A stretch of 64,000 nucleotides of DNA from Hexactinellida sp. DTS-2022 (taxonomy: Eukaryota > Porifera > Hexactinellida): positions 62,001 to 126,000 of the forward strand of contig JAPNXP010000018.1 in the NCBI GenBank assembly GCA_028753945.1, given 5' to 3'. Of the stretch, positions 45,565 through 57,500 are shown piece by piece. The translations under genes and the position numbers were made by a program. Each line of letters opens with the position of its first letter. Position 1 is the first letter of the stretch. The notes beneath the pieces were generated by a model, which worked only from the letters and a program-made list of their open reading frames with translations, ran no database searches and had not been told where the DNA came from.

Positions 45565-47039
45565 TTACACTTGAAGACCAAGAGCATCTAAATCTTTCAT
45601 GTCTAGTTTCAATGCGACTCTATTCATCCTGAATTGCCCCTCCAGAATCCTAGGTCTTTCCTCTCCAAAATCATAGAACCAATAGAGACTGTTTTTATCA
45701 CCAGGAGATGGTATTGCTACAGAGAAATCATTTGGTGGTCCTTGCATTTCCCACTTGAATTCATCCCCTAAAAGAGTAAATACAGTAGAGACCGCTTAAT
45801 CGGAGAACTGATAGACGTGACAAATCTATTAAGCGGCTTCCGCTGCAAATCTATAACCTGTATTCTAAATTAACCTACACAATTTACATATAGAAAATCT
45901 AAAATTTTATCTGTGCCGACAGAATATTATTTTGGAAGGCACTACATTTTGTTATTTGGGTTGTTTATAGTGCCTCCAACAAATAACTGCTGTCTGCACT
46001 TAAGTAATTTTAGATTTTTCGTCATGATGAATTTATAGGATTTAACAGTTTTACCGAATCTAAGGAATAGGTAACAAGGATATTAGCACCCCAATTATGA
46101 CAGAAATCAAGGTTATAATGAAATTCGTGAACTGTCATAATGTGTACAATTAAATTTTATATCCATACATGTAAATTTGATTTAGGTCACATTTTATTAT
46201 TTTAATCTGTTAAAAATTGTAAATAGGTGCTAAATACATTTTAGTTGTAATTTGTGTTTTATTTAAACTAATTTACTGTACTTTGAATAAAACTACAGTC
46301 AGGTCTGCATATTATGAACAAGTTTTCGTCTGCTTAATATGAAGATTTATTATAATGAACAAGCCCTATGGTCCCAATTTGACAACTTACATAGGGTTTG
46401 TATTAAGTTGAGTTAGCTTATTATGAAGTCTCTATTATGAACATAATTTTTGGTCCCTTGAACGTTCATAATAAAAGAACCTGACTGTATTCTTTCCCTT
46501 ACCCTTCAAATCTGCAAAACTCTTATTGAGCACTCTTACTACCGCTGCCACTGGCTTGGGATCCATTAGGGCTTCAGTGAGGTCTACTGGCGGTTCACAA
46601 GGAACTATAGAGTCACGGCACATATTGGGTGGGTGGTACGGTGCCGTTATTACATCTTGGGATTTATTTGTGGTACTTAGTGGTACTTGCAATTTATAGA
46701 CAAATTTACGTGAACCTCCATAGCTTCCAAAATACAGTGTATAATAGGGCCGTTGATACCCAACTATTAGTGTTGTGCCTGTCTGGTCTGGGCTTACACT
46801 ATAATCTTGATATCCTGCAACCTTTATAATCTGGTAGTCTAAAAAACAGATATCTTATAGATTTGCAAACCAATGGGGTTAGTTTGTCAAACTGAATTGT
46901 GGAACAGGTAAAAATAATTTGTATACAAAGGTTTTGTCACCAACAAACAAACAAACCAATGTTCAAATCTGTTTAAGGCTCGACGGACAATCTCTTGTTT
47001 TGTTATTTTACTTGTCTCTTTCGAATTACAACAACCCAC
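45565..47039 (-). pseudogene. MGCRHSK family, copy 2 (start codon and first donor lost)
   Basis: Exons 3 (45,767-45,565) and 2 (46,838-46,503) are open and close to copy 1 (MQGPPNDFSVAIPSP, SLYWFYDFGEERP, MDPKPVAAVVRVL). In the first exon the expected ATG is GTG (47,039-47,037; AGTGGGTTGTTGTAATTCG). A deletion has also removed the end of exon 1 with its GGAG|GTGAGT donor, so the frame runs from RALNRFEHW into intron sequence. An upstream ATG would give an unrelated leader without the acylation signal. I read this as a recent pseudogene. Intron 2 carries a MITE next to the donor site. Confidence 0.75.
46294..46489. repeat. MITE with a paralogous empty site (TA target)
   Basis: Ends TACAGTCAGGTCTGC and ACCTGACTGTA. 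Copy 1 of the gene family has the uninterrupted sequence AAACTATTTCTTTCCC where copy 2 has AAACTA, the element, then TATTCTTTCCC. This shows a TA target duplication. Confidence 0.88.
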
Positions 47040-47331
47040 TGTAAGTAGTGTGTGTATGCAGTTATACTGTTCCAGTGGGTGTTCCTTCAAACACATCATA
47101 TTTATTTCTATAGATTTGGTGTTGTATTATATGTGACTATCTGTTGCTCGTGCTTAGAAAGGAATGTCCAGTACTTACTAGGAGAGCAAAAATCGTATCA
47201 AATCAAACGTCAAATATTATACATTTATAACTGATGGGTAATTTCTAATTTGCCTTTCCTTAACTCTTTCCAAATACTCCTCTATTTGTGATGCAATATT
47301 GGAATATATATTGCATTACATTTACATGTTA
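47040..47331. promoter_or_regulatory. Conserved 5' flank of MGCRHSK copy 2, cut by transposon A
   Basis: This flank is similar to the flank of copy 3 (60,624-60,875). Shared blocks include CTCGTGCTTAGAAAGGAATGTCC, ATCAAATCAA.CGTCAATATT and TGATGCAATATTGGAA. The shared block probably contains the common promoter. Element A begins at 47,332, just after this region; 47,323-47,331 is its left target duplication. Confidence 0.55.
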
Positions 47332-47736
47332 ATGACTGTGAAGTTGGCTTAGTATTCGACCAGGCTCACTTCAGTCAAATCTTTGACTCACTTCTAGTTA
47401 TTAGATTTGAATAAATTTAGTCTCGTTCGAAAGAGGAGATACGGAGGTTTCCCGTGATATTATTTATTTTTTAATTTTTTAACTTTCAGTTGGTTATTTT
47501 TATCATACAAAGCCGCACTGGTATCTCATCAAAAATCACATTCTCAAAATTTGTTTACAATTCTGAAAATTTGTTACCATACTTTGGAGAGTTGGAGGTT
47601 TATGTGATTTAATTTTCATTTAAAATTTCCCAAAAATTGTGGAGTTATGAACATTCAAACTTGAAGTTGGGAAAAAGAGTGGAAGTAGAATTTTGGAAAG
47701 TCCATTGAGTAGGGTTAGTACAAAGTGTCAATTCCT
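47332..47736 (+). repeat. Left inverted repeat of A, outer part
   Basis: Reverse-complement match of 59,244-59,648. Both copies have 397 bp from the terminus to the CAATTCCT target that element B duplicated. Example differences are CAAATCTTTGAC versus CAAATATTTGAC. Confidence 0.92.
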
Positions 47737-47749
47737 CATATATTAAAAA

Positions 47750-47800
47750 TGTCAATCCGCATGCGGAATAAGTAAATCCGCATGCGGAATTTAGTATAAA
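47750..47800. repeat. CCGCATGCGG palindrome array, left end of B
   Basis: Two CCGCATGCGG palindromes in AATAAGTAAATCCGCATGCGG context. They mirror a longer array of four at about 52,797-52,890, read there as TTCACTTATTCCGCATGCGG units. Arrays like these near termini often bind the transposase; that role is inferred. Confidence 0.8.
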
Positions 47801-47964
47801 TTTGCATCACAGGCGGACAAGTCATTACATGTGCAAAAGTCATTGCATGCGGAAGAGAATTCGTCGGCCGTAGGTGACACCCAACTCTGACTCATATTTG
47901 AACATAAATATATGTACTATGCTACTCATAATTCAGAACTTATTATTTTTCTCTAATTTATAAC

Positions 47965-49848
47965 ATGCTCCGTATAAATAAATCTAATGGTCGTGAAATT
48001 TTGATCAAGACGTGCGATAATTTTCATAAGCGAACAGGAGAAGTCGTGGGGATAGTGACAACATGGAAAGGAACCCTTACTGTTCTAGGACCCAAACAGT
48101 TTCGAAATCTGATTTCTGCTCAGAAAGATGAAATTTGGTGTAGCCTTTCTCCAAGAACAGTAGGTTGCACTAATGAAACATCATATACAATGCAGCAAAC
48201 ACAAGATTTATTGGGAAAAGATGTTAGTACTTACACAACTCAGATGTTACGAAGAATAGTGTCTTCAATTGTCAAAGAAGCAGTTGGTATGTTAGCTCGT
48301 TTGATATATGATTTCCAATTAGAGTATTTATTTTTAGTATACTTAATAGGCCGTCATAAGAGGTTTTGGGAAGTTGAAGAACTAAAACCAGTTTGGTGGC
48401 CAAAATATATCCCATTTGTATGCGTTTCGAAATCCACTAAATATAGAATAACTAAAAAGCAGCTTATTGAAATCGTGGTATCATATAAACGAACAAATAA
48501 TATGATTAAGACGAATGAAGCCGAATCCTCAACAGATACACATTTTTCTACGAGCACCCCGATCAAAAGGCAATCATTGCTAGAAAGCTCTAACTACTTG
48601 TCACCTCCTAAAAGATCCTTAGAAATTAGCATAGATGACGATTCGTATTTCAATGGACTGCTAGACCAGTCATCTCATAGTCATTCAATTCAGCAAATTC
48701 TACCGCCACTGAACTATATACTACCTTCTTTAAACAAAGTATCACCTAGTATGAAGAAAGTATGTTTAACAGAACTTTCAACCCAATGCCAATTGACAGA
48801 TACTTCTATTTATGTGTTTTGTGTACTTAAGGATAACAAATTCATTAATTTCTAAATTTGTTATTAACAGCTAATTTTCTTTAGAATATCTTGAAGAATT
48901 GTTTTCCATTACTTAATGGGTTACAAGACACTCTCTTTTCCCAGGTAAATATTCAGTTTCTAAGTATCCTTCAAACTTTCAGTAACTTGTTTCTTAGAAT
49001 AGATACTTATTACATAACAGTTGACCTTCCCTAATCGGAACCTCGCTATTTTGTTCTCCTCGATAATCGGAAAAGTAGTCGGTTGTCCATCTGCACCCTA
49101 GTAAATATATACTTTCGACTATACGTGTATTAAAATTAGAGAGTTCGATATATTATCATTATATGAGTTGGTCTAATAGCAAGGAGCTTCGAGTGTAACT
49201 TGACTTGTTAGTAGGTGAACCCTATCGTATTTTATTCTTCTATTTTAGAACCTTAGTTTTAAGAAGATACCACGTGACGAGTTGAGTGTACAAATTCATC
49301 ATAGCAAGAAAAATCATTGGATGTGTTCCAGTTCCGATAGCGTTAACGGAGTACGTTTGTATGACTCGATGTTTCAAGGAATTACAGCAACTGATATCGA
49401 TACCCAGCTTGCACTATTGTATGCCGACAAATCTATGCAGCTTGAAGTTCAAGTTCCAAAGATACAACAACAACTAGGTTGGACAGATTGCAGTCTCTTT
49501 GCTGCTGCAGTTGTTACTGCATTAGCAACTGGAAGTGATCCTGTGTACCTCACATGGACTCAGGCTAATATGAGAGAACATATGCGCAAATGCATCGAAA
49601 GAGAAGTAATCACTCCCTTTCCTAGTATTACTAGAGGAAAACGCACGGTAAAGGTCCCCATTCCTCAAAGGTATACAATTGAGTGTATTTGTGACTGCAA
49701 TCTGCCTGAATTTGCTTACGCAGAAGATGGAAATGAGTACAGTATTCAGTGCGACACCTGCAACTTTTGGTTTCACAACCATTGCTATAATCTCCCGAAC
49801 ACTTCAATTTCGGATTGTTTTCAGTGCAATAATTGTAGAAGAATATAG
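47965..49848 (+). CDS. Element B protein: C48/Ulp1-like protease fold with PHD finger
   Basis: Four exons chain in phase: 47965-48286, 48350-48813, 48885-48944, 49249-49848, giving 481 residues. The first intron is 63 bp and keeps the frame if retained. The C-terminal half has an Ulp1-type triad: His305 (IHHSKKNHW), Asp321 (VRLYDS), Cys363 (QQLGWTDCSLFAA). It is preceded by LTDTSIYNILKNCFP and LNGLQDTLFSQ. A PHD-type zinc finger closes the protein (CICDCNLPE, QCDTCNFWFHNHC, CFQCNNC). The N-terminal half is not recognised apart from RFWEVEELKPVWWPKYIPF. SUMO/ubiquitin-like proteases are known companions of several DNA transposons; the role here is unknown. No stop or frameshift is needed in this model. 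Confidence 0.72.
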
Positions 49849-49902
49849 TAATACTTCATTTTTGTAGACAGCTAGACATACATGTATGTAGACATAATTT
49901 AC

Positions 49903-52721
49903 TCAATTATTAATACCTTTGTTCCAACATGCTAAGAAATAACGGGAGTTTAAAAACACATTTTCAATCCTCATATATGCCACTTGAGTCGCAATACGTC
50001 TAAGTAATGAGAAAATTTGCTCACATGTTTGTGAATTAATTACTCTCATATCATCAGTGTTCCAGGTGTTCATAGAATATATTGGATTGCATTGGTGATT
50101 CTTAGAATGAAATTTGTCTATTAAGAAAGTTGTGTTGCGGAAAAGAAATGGGTCCCTAAATTAGAGAATAGAGTTAATTTCTAGCTAATTAAATCACTCA
50201 AATATCTAACAATAATAATAATTAGAAAATACTGGATGAAGAACATACCTCATTATACATGTTGAATGCAAATTGCAAGCGTTGTCATATATAATTACTT
50301 CCGGCATCGTTTTTAACTTTTTTAACAACATATTGAAAATGAGGACGGTTGATTCCCTTAATTTCATAACTTCAAAGCCATAACATTTTCTATGCTGACA
50401 AGCCATCATAAGCAATCCAGGGGAAAATCTCTGATGCTTAGGATAAAGTTTCTTGCAATTTTTCTGATTTTCAACGTGTTGATCTTGGAGATACTGAGGA
50501 ATTCTAGAATGAAGCAATCAATATACACTGTTAAATCGGAGGATATTACATAATTAAGTAATATAATTAAAATAGATTGATAAAACTTACTTGAAATTGT
50601 TGTTTAATGCTGGATAACAGTTGAAGTGGTCTTTAACATCACACACATTCACTTCACACACTTTTCGGGTTGGTTTTCGAATTAAGACTTGTATTTGTTT
50701 AAGAATACTCATTAAAACTTCAGCAACATTTTCGTTTAATGTGATTTTATCATTCGGAATATCAATGTCTGGAGGTAACGAATTTATAAGCAGTTCAAGA
50801 AATTTTCTTTTGGGATACATAGATTGTAAGTCAGATAACTTCCCAGTCTTATGTTGCGATAATTCGGCTAGTAGTTTGCGCTGTACCACTGAAATTGCAG
50901 AAATCCGAACAATAGCAAAGATTGATTCACATCGAGAGAACACTTGGATTACTTCTTGGACAAGTGGTAAAATTCGGTGAACTTTTTTTATAACACCATG
51001 TTGTTCAGAACAATATACAATATATTTCGCAAATTCAGGTTTCACGGATTCTAGAGCATTTGTAAAATCTAAACTACTTAACCCTGACTCAATAAATCTT
51101 AGTAATAATTTTCGAGTTTTCACATCAGCAACATATACTCGCTCTGCTATCGGAATAAGCGGATATTGTTGAGATTCATCAATATTATCGTCTTTTGGAG
51201 GCAAGAGATTTGTTGTCCCCATCGCTATGCCATCCAGAATGATTATTGAAGGAGATTCCTTGCATTTAATGCAACAAAAATTGTTTGCATAATCAATATC
51301 TACTAATCGTAGATAAGATTTCCAGGCGTGCTGCATGATGTGATATTTGTATTGGTGTGGATTACCCGTTCTAGTTAGTTTGTCATTCTTTGCCCTACAA
51401 TAGAGATATTCGTATAAAATATGGAATATCCTGGGCCGTGTGATTATAGAATTGAACTTACTTCAGATAACTAAATAGGGGGTTCCTGGAATGAGTCATT
51501 AATTCACTATATTCATACAGCAAAGCATAATGGATGAAATATTTGTTATTTAAGTTCAGAAGTAAGAACTCTTTTCTTTGATATCCACATTTTCATTTAC
51601 ACGGTCCAATACAATATGAACTGTACACTAAACAAAGGAATATACAAAAAAATCAGAGAAAATTGTTGTTGTTACAATAATGAGATAAGTACCTTTGCAT
51701 TGAGCCAGCTCGCGCACATCATTTTCTAAATAAAGGACGATTCCAATATTTTCTAACTTAAGATTTAATATTGAATACTGATATCCATTCTCACATATAG
51801 TAACTTCTGGAATCAGGTTATGAGGTAAATTCATTCCATTTACCGCTTGCTCAGTATATATTTGTGATTGGATTGAATCAAATGAAAAAGGAATTGGGCT
51901 TGAAGATATCGTGGATTCAAAAGTGTTTTTAGGTACTGAAATACATTCCAAATCCTCTTGATGTAATGTTAGTATCTTTTCTAGTGTTTTTTTCAGATTG
52001 CATAGCTTAGTGCAAGTGTCACAAAACCATTTCCTGCTAGAAATTTCATTATATGGAAACTGTATTTGTTCTGCAATACAATAGTACTTGTGTTCAGTAT
52101 ATAATACTTTGTTTCTGTAATTGTAGAAGATACCACAGCGCAAAACACGTTACAATGATTCCGAAAACATAACTCATAGGCTTGAAAGTGGGTACATGTT
52201 ACTGAAGAACATTCCAAGCAAATTAATTTGTTACTATTGATGATTACCATGGAATTCTTCAGAGTAACTCTACCTAAAAACAAACATAATTTATATGATG
52301 AATTTAATAAGGACAGTTTGAAGCAAATAAGTTATTTTGTCAACTAACCTTCATTAATTTTATAGTCGGGCATTATGTAGATATTCGCTTCTTCTAAATA
52401 CCATAACTGTGATTTTTTAAATAATTGATGGCAATATTGGTGAACAAAAGACATGCCAAGTTCGACCACTGCTTCTTCGTTGTAATTTAAATTAGAATCT
52501 GGAAATAAAATAGTTCCGCAAGGGCCCATAGTTTGATGAACTGAAGGAAATCCATGTTCGAACACTGCTTCTTCATTGTATTCTAAGTTATAACCTGGTA
52601 TTAGAGTAATTTCTAGTGTGTCTGTTGATTCGCATATTGATGTCACTTCACAATACAATTCATTCCATCTCCGTTTCTTGGAAGGAATTAACTGTAGCTC
52701 TCTGTTACTGTTTTCCGCCAT
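49903..52721 (-). pseudogene. Element B transposase, HMGXB3/CxC type, broken
   Basis: Six exons on the minus strand: 52721-52349, 52273-51693, 51627-51462, 51394-50591, 50503-50249, 50155-49903; phases agree except inside exon 2. Cys-rich N-terminal region (LICLECSSVTCTHFQ; WFCDTCTKLC). A presumed first acidic residue lies in SPSIIILDGIAMG, the second in PEVIIYDNACNLHSTC after FSPGLLMMACQHRKCYGFEV. The Glu lies in INSQTCEQIFSLLRRI, after LIDKFHSKNHQCNPIYS. These are marks of the family to which HMGXB3 belongs. Two lesions: a frame change in exon 2 near a T-run at about 52,147, and an in-frame TGA at 51,595-51,593 in exon 3. Assembly errors could mimic both. It ends 54 bp from the stop of the convergent protease gene. 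Confidence 0.7.
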
Positions 52722-52789
52722 AATATTTCTAAAAATGTCAATAACAGGTATAAATTATTGTACTCCGCCAATGATGCATACATATATGA

Positions 52790-52892
52790 ATTATTCCGCA
52801 TGCGGATTTACTTATACCGCATGCGGATTCACTTATTCCGCATGCGGATTCACTTATTCCGCATGCGGATTCACTTATTCCGCATGCGGATT
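52790..52892. repeat. CCGCATGCGG palindrome array, right end of B
   Basis: Four to five copies of a 21-bp unit (CCGCATGCGGATTCACTTATT), inverted relative to 47,750-47,800. Confidence 0.85.
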
Positions 52893-52917
52893 GACATTTT
52901 TAATAGCTCCAATTCCT

Positions 52918-53223
52918 ATCCAATATCAACCTGAATCTATTTTATTTTGGTATCATTCGTTAGAAGAGACACGGAGGTTTACCTCAATGCCATTAGATTC
53001 CCGAATATTCCCTATATAACAGATAAATAAGTCCTTTAAAAATGGCTTAAATCTCTGTTTTTATTGTTTTATCTTTTCAAACTTTGAGCTCAATTTTCCG
53101 AGATAAAATTGAACCAGAATCGATTCAAACTTTACAGGTACTTTCTCTGATATATTATTATTCTATCCCCAGAAAAAAAAACAGGGGTCGCTAGTCATTT
53201 CTTTCAGAATTTTTTTAATTTCT
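52918..53223 (+). repeat. Left inverted repeat of A, inner part
   Basis: Reverse-complement match of 58,938-59,243, starting right after the second CAATTCCT. Differences are rare (GAGACACGGAGG here against GAGACAAGGAGG in the other copy). It ends at TTTAATTTCT, after which the two sides diverge. Confidence 0.9.
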
Positions 53224-54562
53224 CCAAAATGTTTTAATTTCGATCTCATTATTTTAGCTAAGCCTATCTTTATTTCATCATAACATCAATATTAGTGATA
53301 TCATATATACTATCTACGTAATGTAACACAATTCATTCGCTTATCTTAGTTCCCATTGTAGTATTGAGTTTCAACTAATAATAGCAAATTGTAATTGCAA
53401 CTATATAACTAAGACATCAGATTGGAATGCAAACAGAATAAGTAAACAATGAATTATTCTGGTTGAAATAATGGTAGTGATAATTATATAATTATTAACA
53501 AATGCAAGAAGAATGGCATCCACAATGTGTGCTTGTATCAATTCCCACTGCTTTTTGGATTGATCTTACTTATCCAATTCCAAGAAGAGAGAATGGCATC
53601 CAGGTATCTCATTAAAATAATATGTGTTTACCGTCCGAATAACGGACATGTTGGGGAAATGGCCTTTGTTCTTTGGACTCTGGAGATGTCCACTTCTCGG
53701 AGACGGCTGAAGTATTAATTACATGCATGGTAAATTCATTCCGTTCCAGGAGGTTTGTCCGTTTTAAATGTGTTGTCCGCTTCTCGGAGTGTCCGTTTTG
53801 GGAGACTACTGTAGCTGTTATCAATTCCGACTGCTTTGGGATAGATCAATTCCTTTTTGTATTTGCCTTCCTTTAAAGAACTATAGGATAAATCTTTACA
53901 CAAATATTTATAAATCATCCACATGTACATTTAAGAATAGAACTTACCACTTTATAACTGTTGTCATGAGAAGCTTTGGGACCTTTCTGTATCAAGCTGC
54001 CACCATTGACAGCTCAAGTGGTCCAAGTGGTGTCGCCACCACTCTAGGGTTTCGGCCCTCCATAGGCCTCATCAGGAGGACGGTCCAGTCCTCTACCCAC
54101 GGTACGCTCACTAAGACCGCTGTATCCGACCTCGTCCAGATGGTCTTCTTCCATCGTCGCGACACAACTAGGCCTGCTCTCTCTCGCTGTCTACACAGCT
54201 CCAGCAGCGCCTAGTCCTCCTGGGAGTGACTGATCATAAGCTCTCGCGGACCACACACCGCTATGTCACACTGTCCAACATAAATGTTGTTGAAAATCTT
54301 CACTATTTAAGTAGAGAAGGTGGCTGTAGAAATGTTTGTTTATTGCCTGTAGAAATGAGAATCGCAATTTTTTGCGCTATAAGAGCCCGAAATAATTTTA
54401 TTCTTCTTTGCTTCTATCGATGTAATTAATTGGATCGCTTCTAAACCTGGATAACATTCCGCATAAGACAATTAATCATTAACTAATAAAGGGAATCCTT
54501 TGGTTTTCTAATTATATAGTTTTAATTAATTAATATCTACGACTACGAGGTAATCAGTGAAT
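53224..54562. other. Element A non-coding region downstream of the transposase
   Basis: Mostly AT-rich. About 53,630-53,818 resembles a degenerate MITE (ACCGTCCGAATAACGGAC...GTCCGTTTTGGGAGACTACTGTA). About 53,990-54,260 is a conspicuous GC-rich island with a GTGGTGTCGCCACCAC hairpin, open for about 80 codons on the plus strand (TLTKTAVSDLVQMVFF). I do not recognise it. Confidence 0.5.
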
Positions 54563-57500
54563 TCATTGATTGCCCGTAGATATTAAATCCACCCGTAATA
54601 TTGGTTCATAATGTACTCCATTATGATTAATATAGATAGAGCCTGCATTATTTCCTGGAGGAGACTCCAAAGTATCAATTAGTTTAGCACCTCTGCCTGA
54701 AAATACCATCCACTTGTTACCCATGTCTGAACTAAATACCCAAATATCCGTATGCAATAATAAGGCTGTTGCAAATAACTCCACATCAGTACCCCACGTA
54801 GAATTCCTCTTCATATTAGATTTTACTACATAGTCTGCCACATTACGATAGTTGATTACACTCCTTGGAAATCTATTGGCAATAAACTTATTGCATGCAT
54901 CCTTCAGCTTACCAACCATATTCGCTACAACTTTCAACCGTACTAAATTAAAACCATCAATATTTCCTGTCAACCAGTACGACAATGATGCAAATAAACA
55001 ATTTCCATCTCCAGGAATTCGCAAACACTTTGAAGGTACATATTCTTTTAAATTAGAATTAGCTGGGATATTATCTCTTATGGAATTTGTAGAATCCGAC
55101 AACTGTAAATGTAAACCTTCACATAACTTCTTCTGTCCCCGATATGTAAGTGGTTGGAATGCCGGTAACTTATATTCCATGGTAGCCATTTCTACTAAAT
55201 CTAAATCACCAATTATTTCAACCACACTTGCACGCACTATATCATTAATAACTGTAGCAACATCGACTGGATTCTCTTCACAAATAGTAGCTTCCTCTCT
55301 GTCTATTGAACGTTTACTTATACTTTCTACATTAAAACTTTTATTTTTACTACTTAAACTTTTAGACTTGAAATTTGTAAATACCTTACTAACTTTATCA
55401 ACAGTTGGTTTAGTATAACTAAATTTACTCTTCTTACTTCTAGACCACTCCTCTTTGCACTCCTCCTCATTCTCTACGCGTAATCTCTTCTTAACTTTAA
55501 ACACTTTATGAGCCAGTGGAGTGAAAGCAAATTTAAACGCCGCGATCCTATCGTCTATATTATTATAAACTGTTCTGATGAAATCAGCAGCTCGTATCCC
55601 GGTCTCTGAATTAAATATGCTGTGTTTAACAATTCTGAACCAATTCTCAACAATCGCATTACTGTCTGTTGCATTCTCTGACGAATGAACTGTACATAAA
55701 ATTATCCCACTCCACAACGGTAACAATGGCATATAATACGTTAGAAGAAATTCAACTATCTGGGGGTTATAAGAAACACTAGGATCAAGTTGCGAATTAT
55801 TTTCGAATTCGCTTATTGAGACTAAGGTATTACGATAAATCATTTCAAAATGTCTGCCAAAAGGGGATTTATCTCTGTAAGTTACAGCATTACTTTTAAC
55901 TTCAGTCTCATCCTCGAATTCATTGGGAACATCATTACTAACATTAATCTCCGCCTTAATACATTCTTCTAGTTGGTTTAATTTAGTGCAATAAACACTA
56001 GTTTGCTTCTTACTACACAAAATATAACAAATTAACCCGAAAAGTTGATTAATTTCATCCATTTGTTTACTATTAACCATACGACCAAATACATGCAATA
56101 TTAATCTTTTTAAAGCCTTTTCTAATTTGAATTTCTTATTTAAATTATAACTAATTCTGTGCATGATATGAGCCGAGCAGAGATGGAGGACTGTTATAAC
56201 ACCTAAGTTCTCACTATTAGCTATAAATTCCCAACAATATTGGAGATAATGAAAAATAGTAAATTTGTTAAACGCTAAACATGTACTGTGCATCATAGCC
56301 CAACTAAAATCTATCTCAACTTTCTTAATTTTTAACTCCATTGTGTTAAATAATTTTACACTCAAACACCATTTATTTAGGAAGTGTGAGATTTCAGCTG
56401 TGCTATGATCGCTACTTATCATTTCAGCTAATGGGATGGGACTAGTGGAAAACTCCGGGTGTTGTATTGTAAGGGCATAGTAATATATTTTCTTAGAACA
56501 GGAAGGGGGTTTAGAAATAAGAGAACCAGTCGCATCTAAATTCAAGACAATATCTTTACTATTCATTAGTTTTAGAATTTCCAGCTGCTTATAAGAATAC
56601 ATATGAATAATGAAAGGATCCTGTACGAAATACTGAACATAGCCTGGTAGGGGGGATTCAGGGAGTAAATAACGGAAATACTGCTGGGTTGCTGTTATAT
56701 CTTCCATATATAAATTAGAAAATCTCTCCGTAGATTTCAATTCAGCTCTAACTTTCCGCAAACAATCTTGTGATTTAAGAGAAGTAAAATTACCATAACA
56801 GAGACCATGATTACTTGAATTATTAAATTGTTTATTATAAATTTTACTAACCGAATTATTCACTAATAATTCTCCCATTTTACTACGCTCACTGCAAGAT
56901 AGATGGCGACTATGTGCGCTCTGTCCATCTGTGTGTTGAAGTGACAAACATCCTTCTGAGTAAATTTTGACAAGTATGTCATTATCTACCAAATTTAGTG
57001 CATCATCAATATAGAAGATATAAGATCGACAATTTTCAAACTTACAAGACGCTCTAGCTCTGAAGAGTGGACTATTAACCTTGCGACTATCAGGTTTCTT
57101 CAACCAATAATTTACAAACTTCAAAACACACATTGGGGCTAAATCTTTAAAATTTTCAGCAAAAACATTAGTCCAATTACTAACCAATGAAGTTTTACCA
57201 GTAGAATTGGTAATACAAATATTATCCCACTCACTCATGTCGAGATAAAACTCACCACAGTCACTACTACTCGTACTACTTATAACTTCAATCTCAGAAC
57301 TTTCTATCACCATTTGTGTTTCAAAGTTGTCAGTTTTAATATCAGGCACATCGTGAGAACGAGGAAGTGGTTCACTAAATTCACTTTCAACTTTAACACT
57401 AAAATCAGTACACTTACTTTCTAAGCACTTGACACCATTAGCATTGTACTCATCTCTCAACACCTTTACCCAAGTTATAAAAAGACTCAAGTCATCTCCA

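Larger units (their letters stand above)
47737..52909. mobile_element. DNA transposon B, inserted in the left inverted repeat of A
   Basis: 5,173 bp, flanked by the perfect 8-bp duplication CAATTCCT (47,729-47,736 and 52,910-52,917). Termini share TATTAAAAATGTCAATCCGC in inverted orientation; the outermost four bases differ. Subterminal arrays of the palindrome CCGCATGCGG lie at both ends (47,756-47,798; about 52,797-52,890). It carries two convergent genes. The right repeat of A reads straight through the target site, giving the empty-site sequence. The 8-bp duplication and the YDNAC transposase motif point to the KDZ/Zisupton-like group, unproven. Confidence 0.9.

Noticed and set aside
48287-48349. 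Treating the 63-bp insert as coding in the element B protease gene
   Set aside because: It has GT-AG ends, is AT-rich and hydrophobic when translated, and its removal keeps the frame; it is probably an intron, though retention cannot be excluded.
54852-55418. Plus-strand 188-residue open frame
   Set aside because: Antisense shadow of the OTU/transposase gene.
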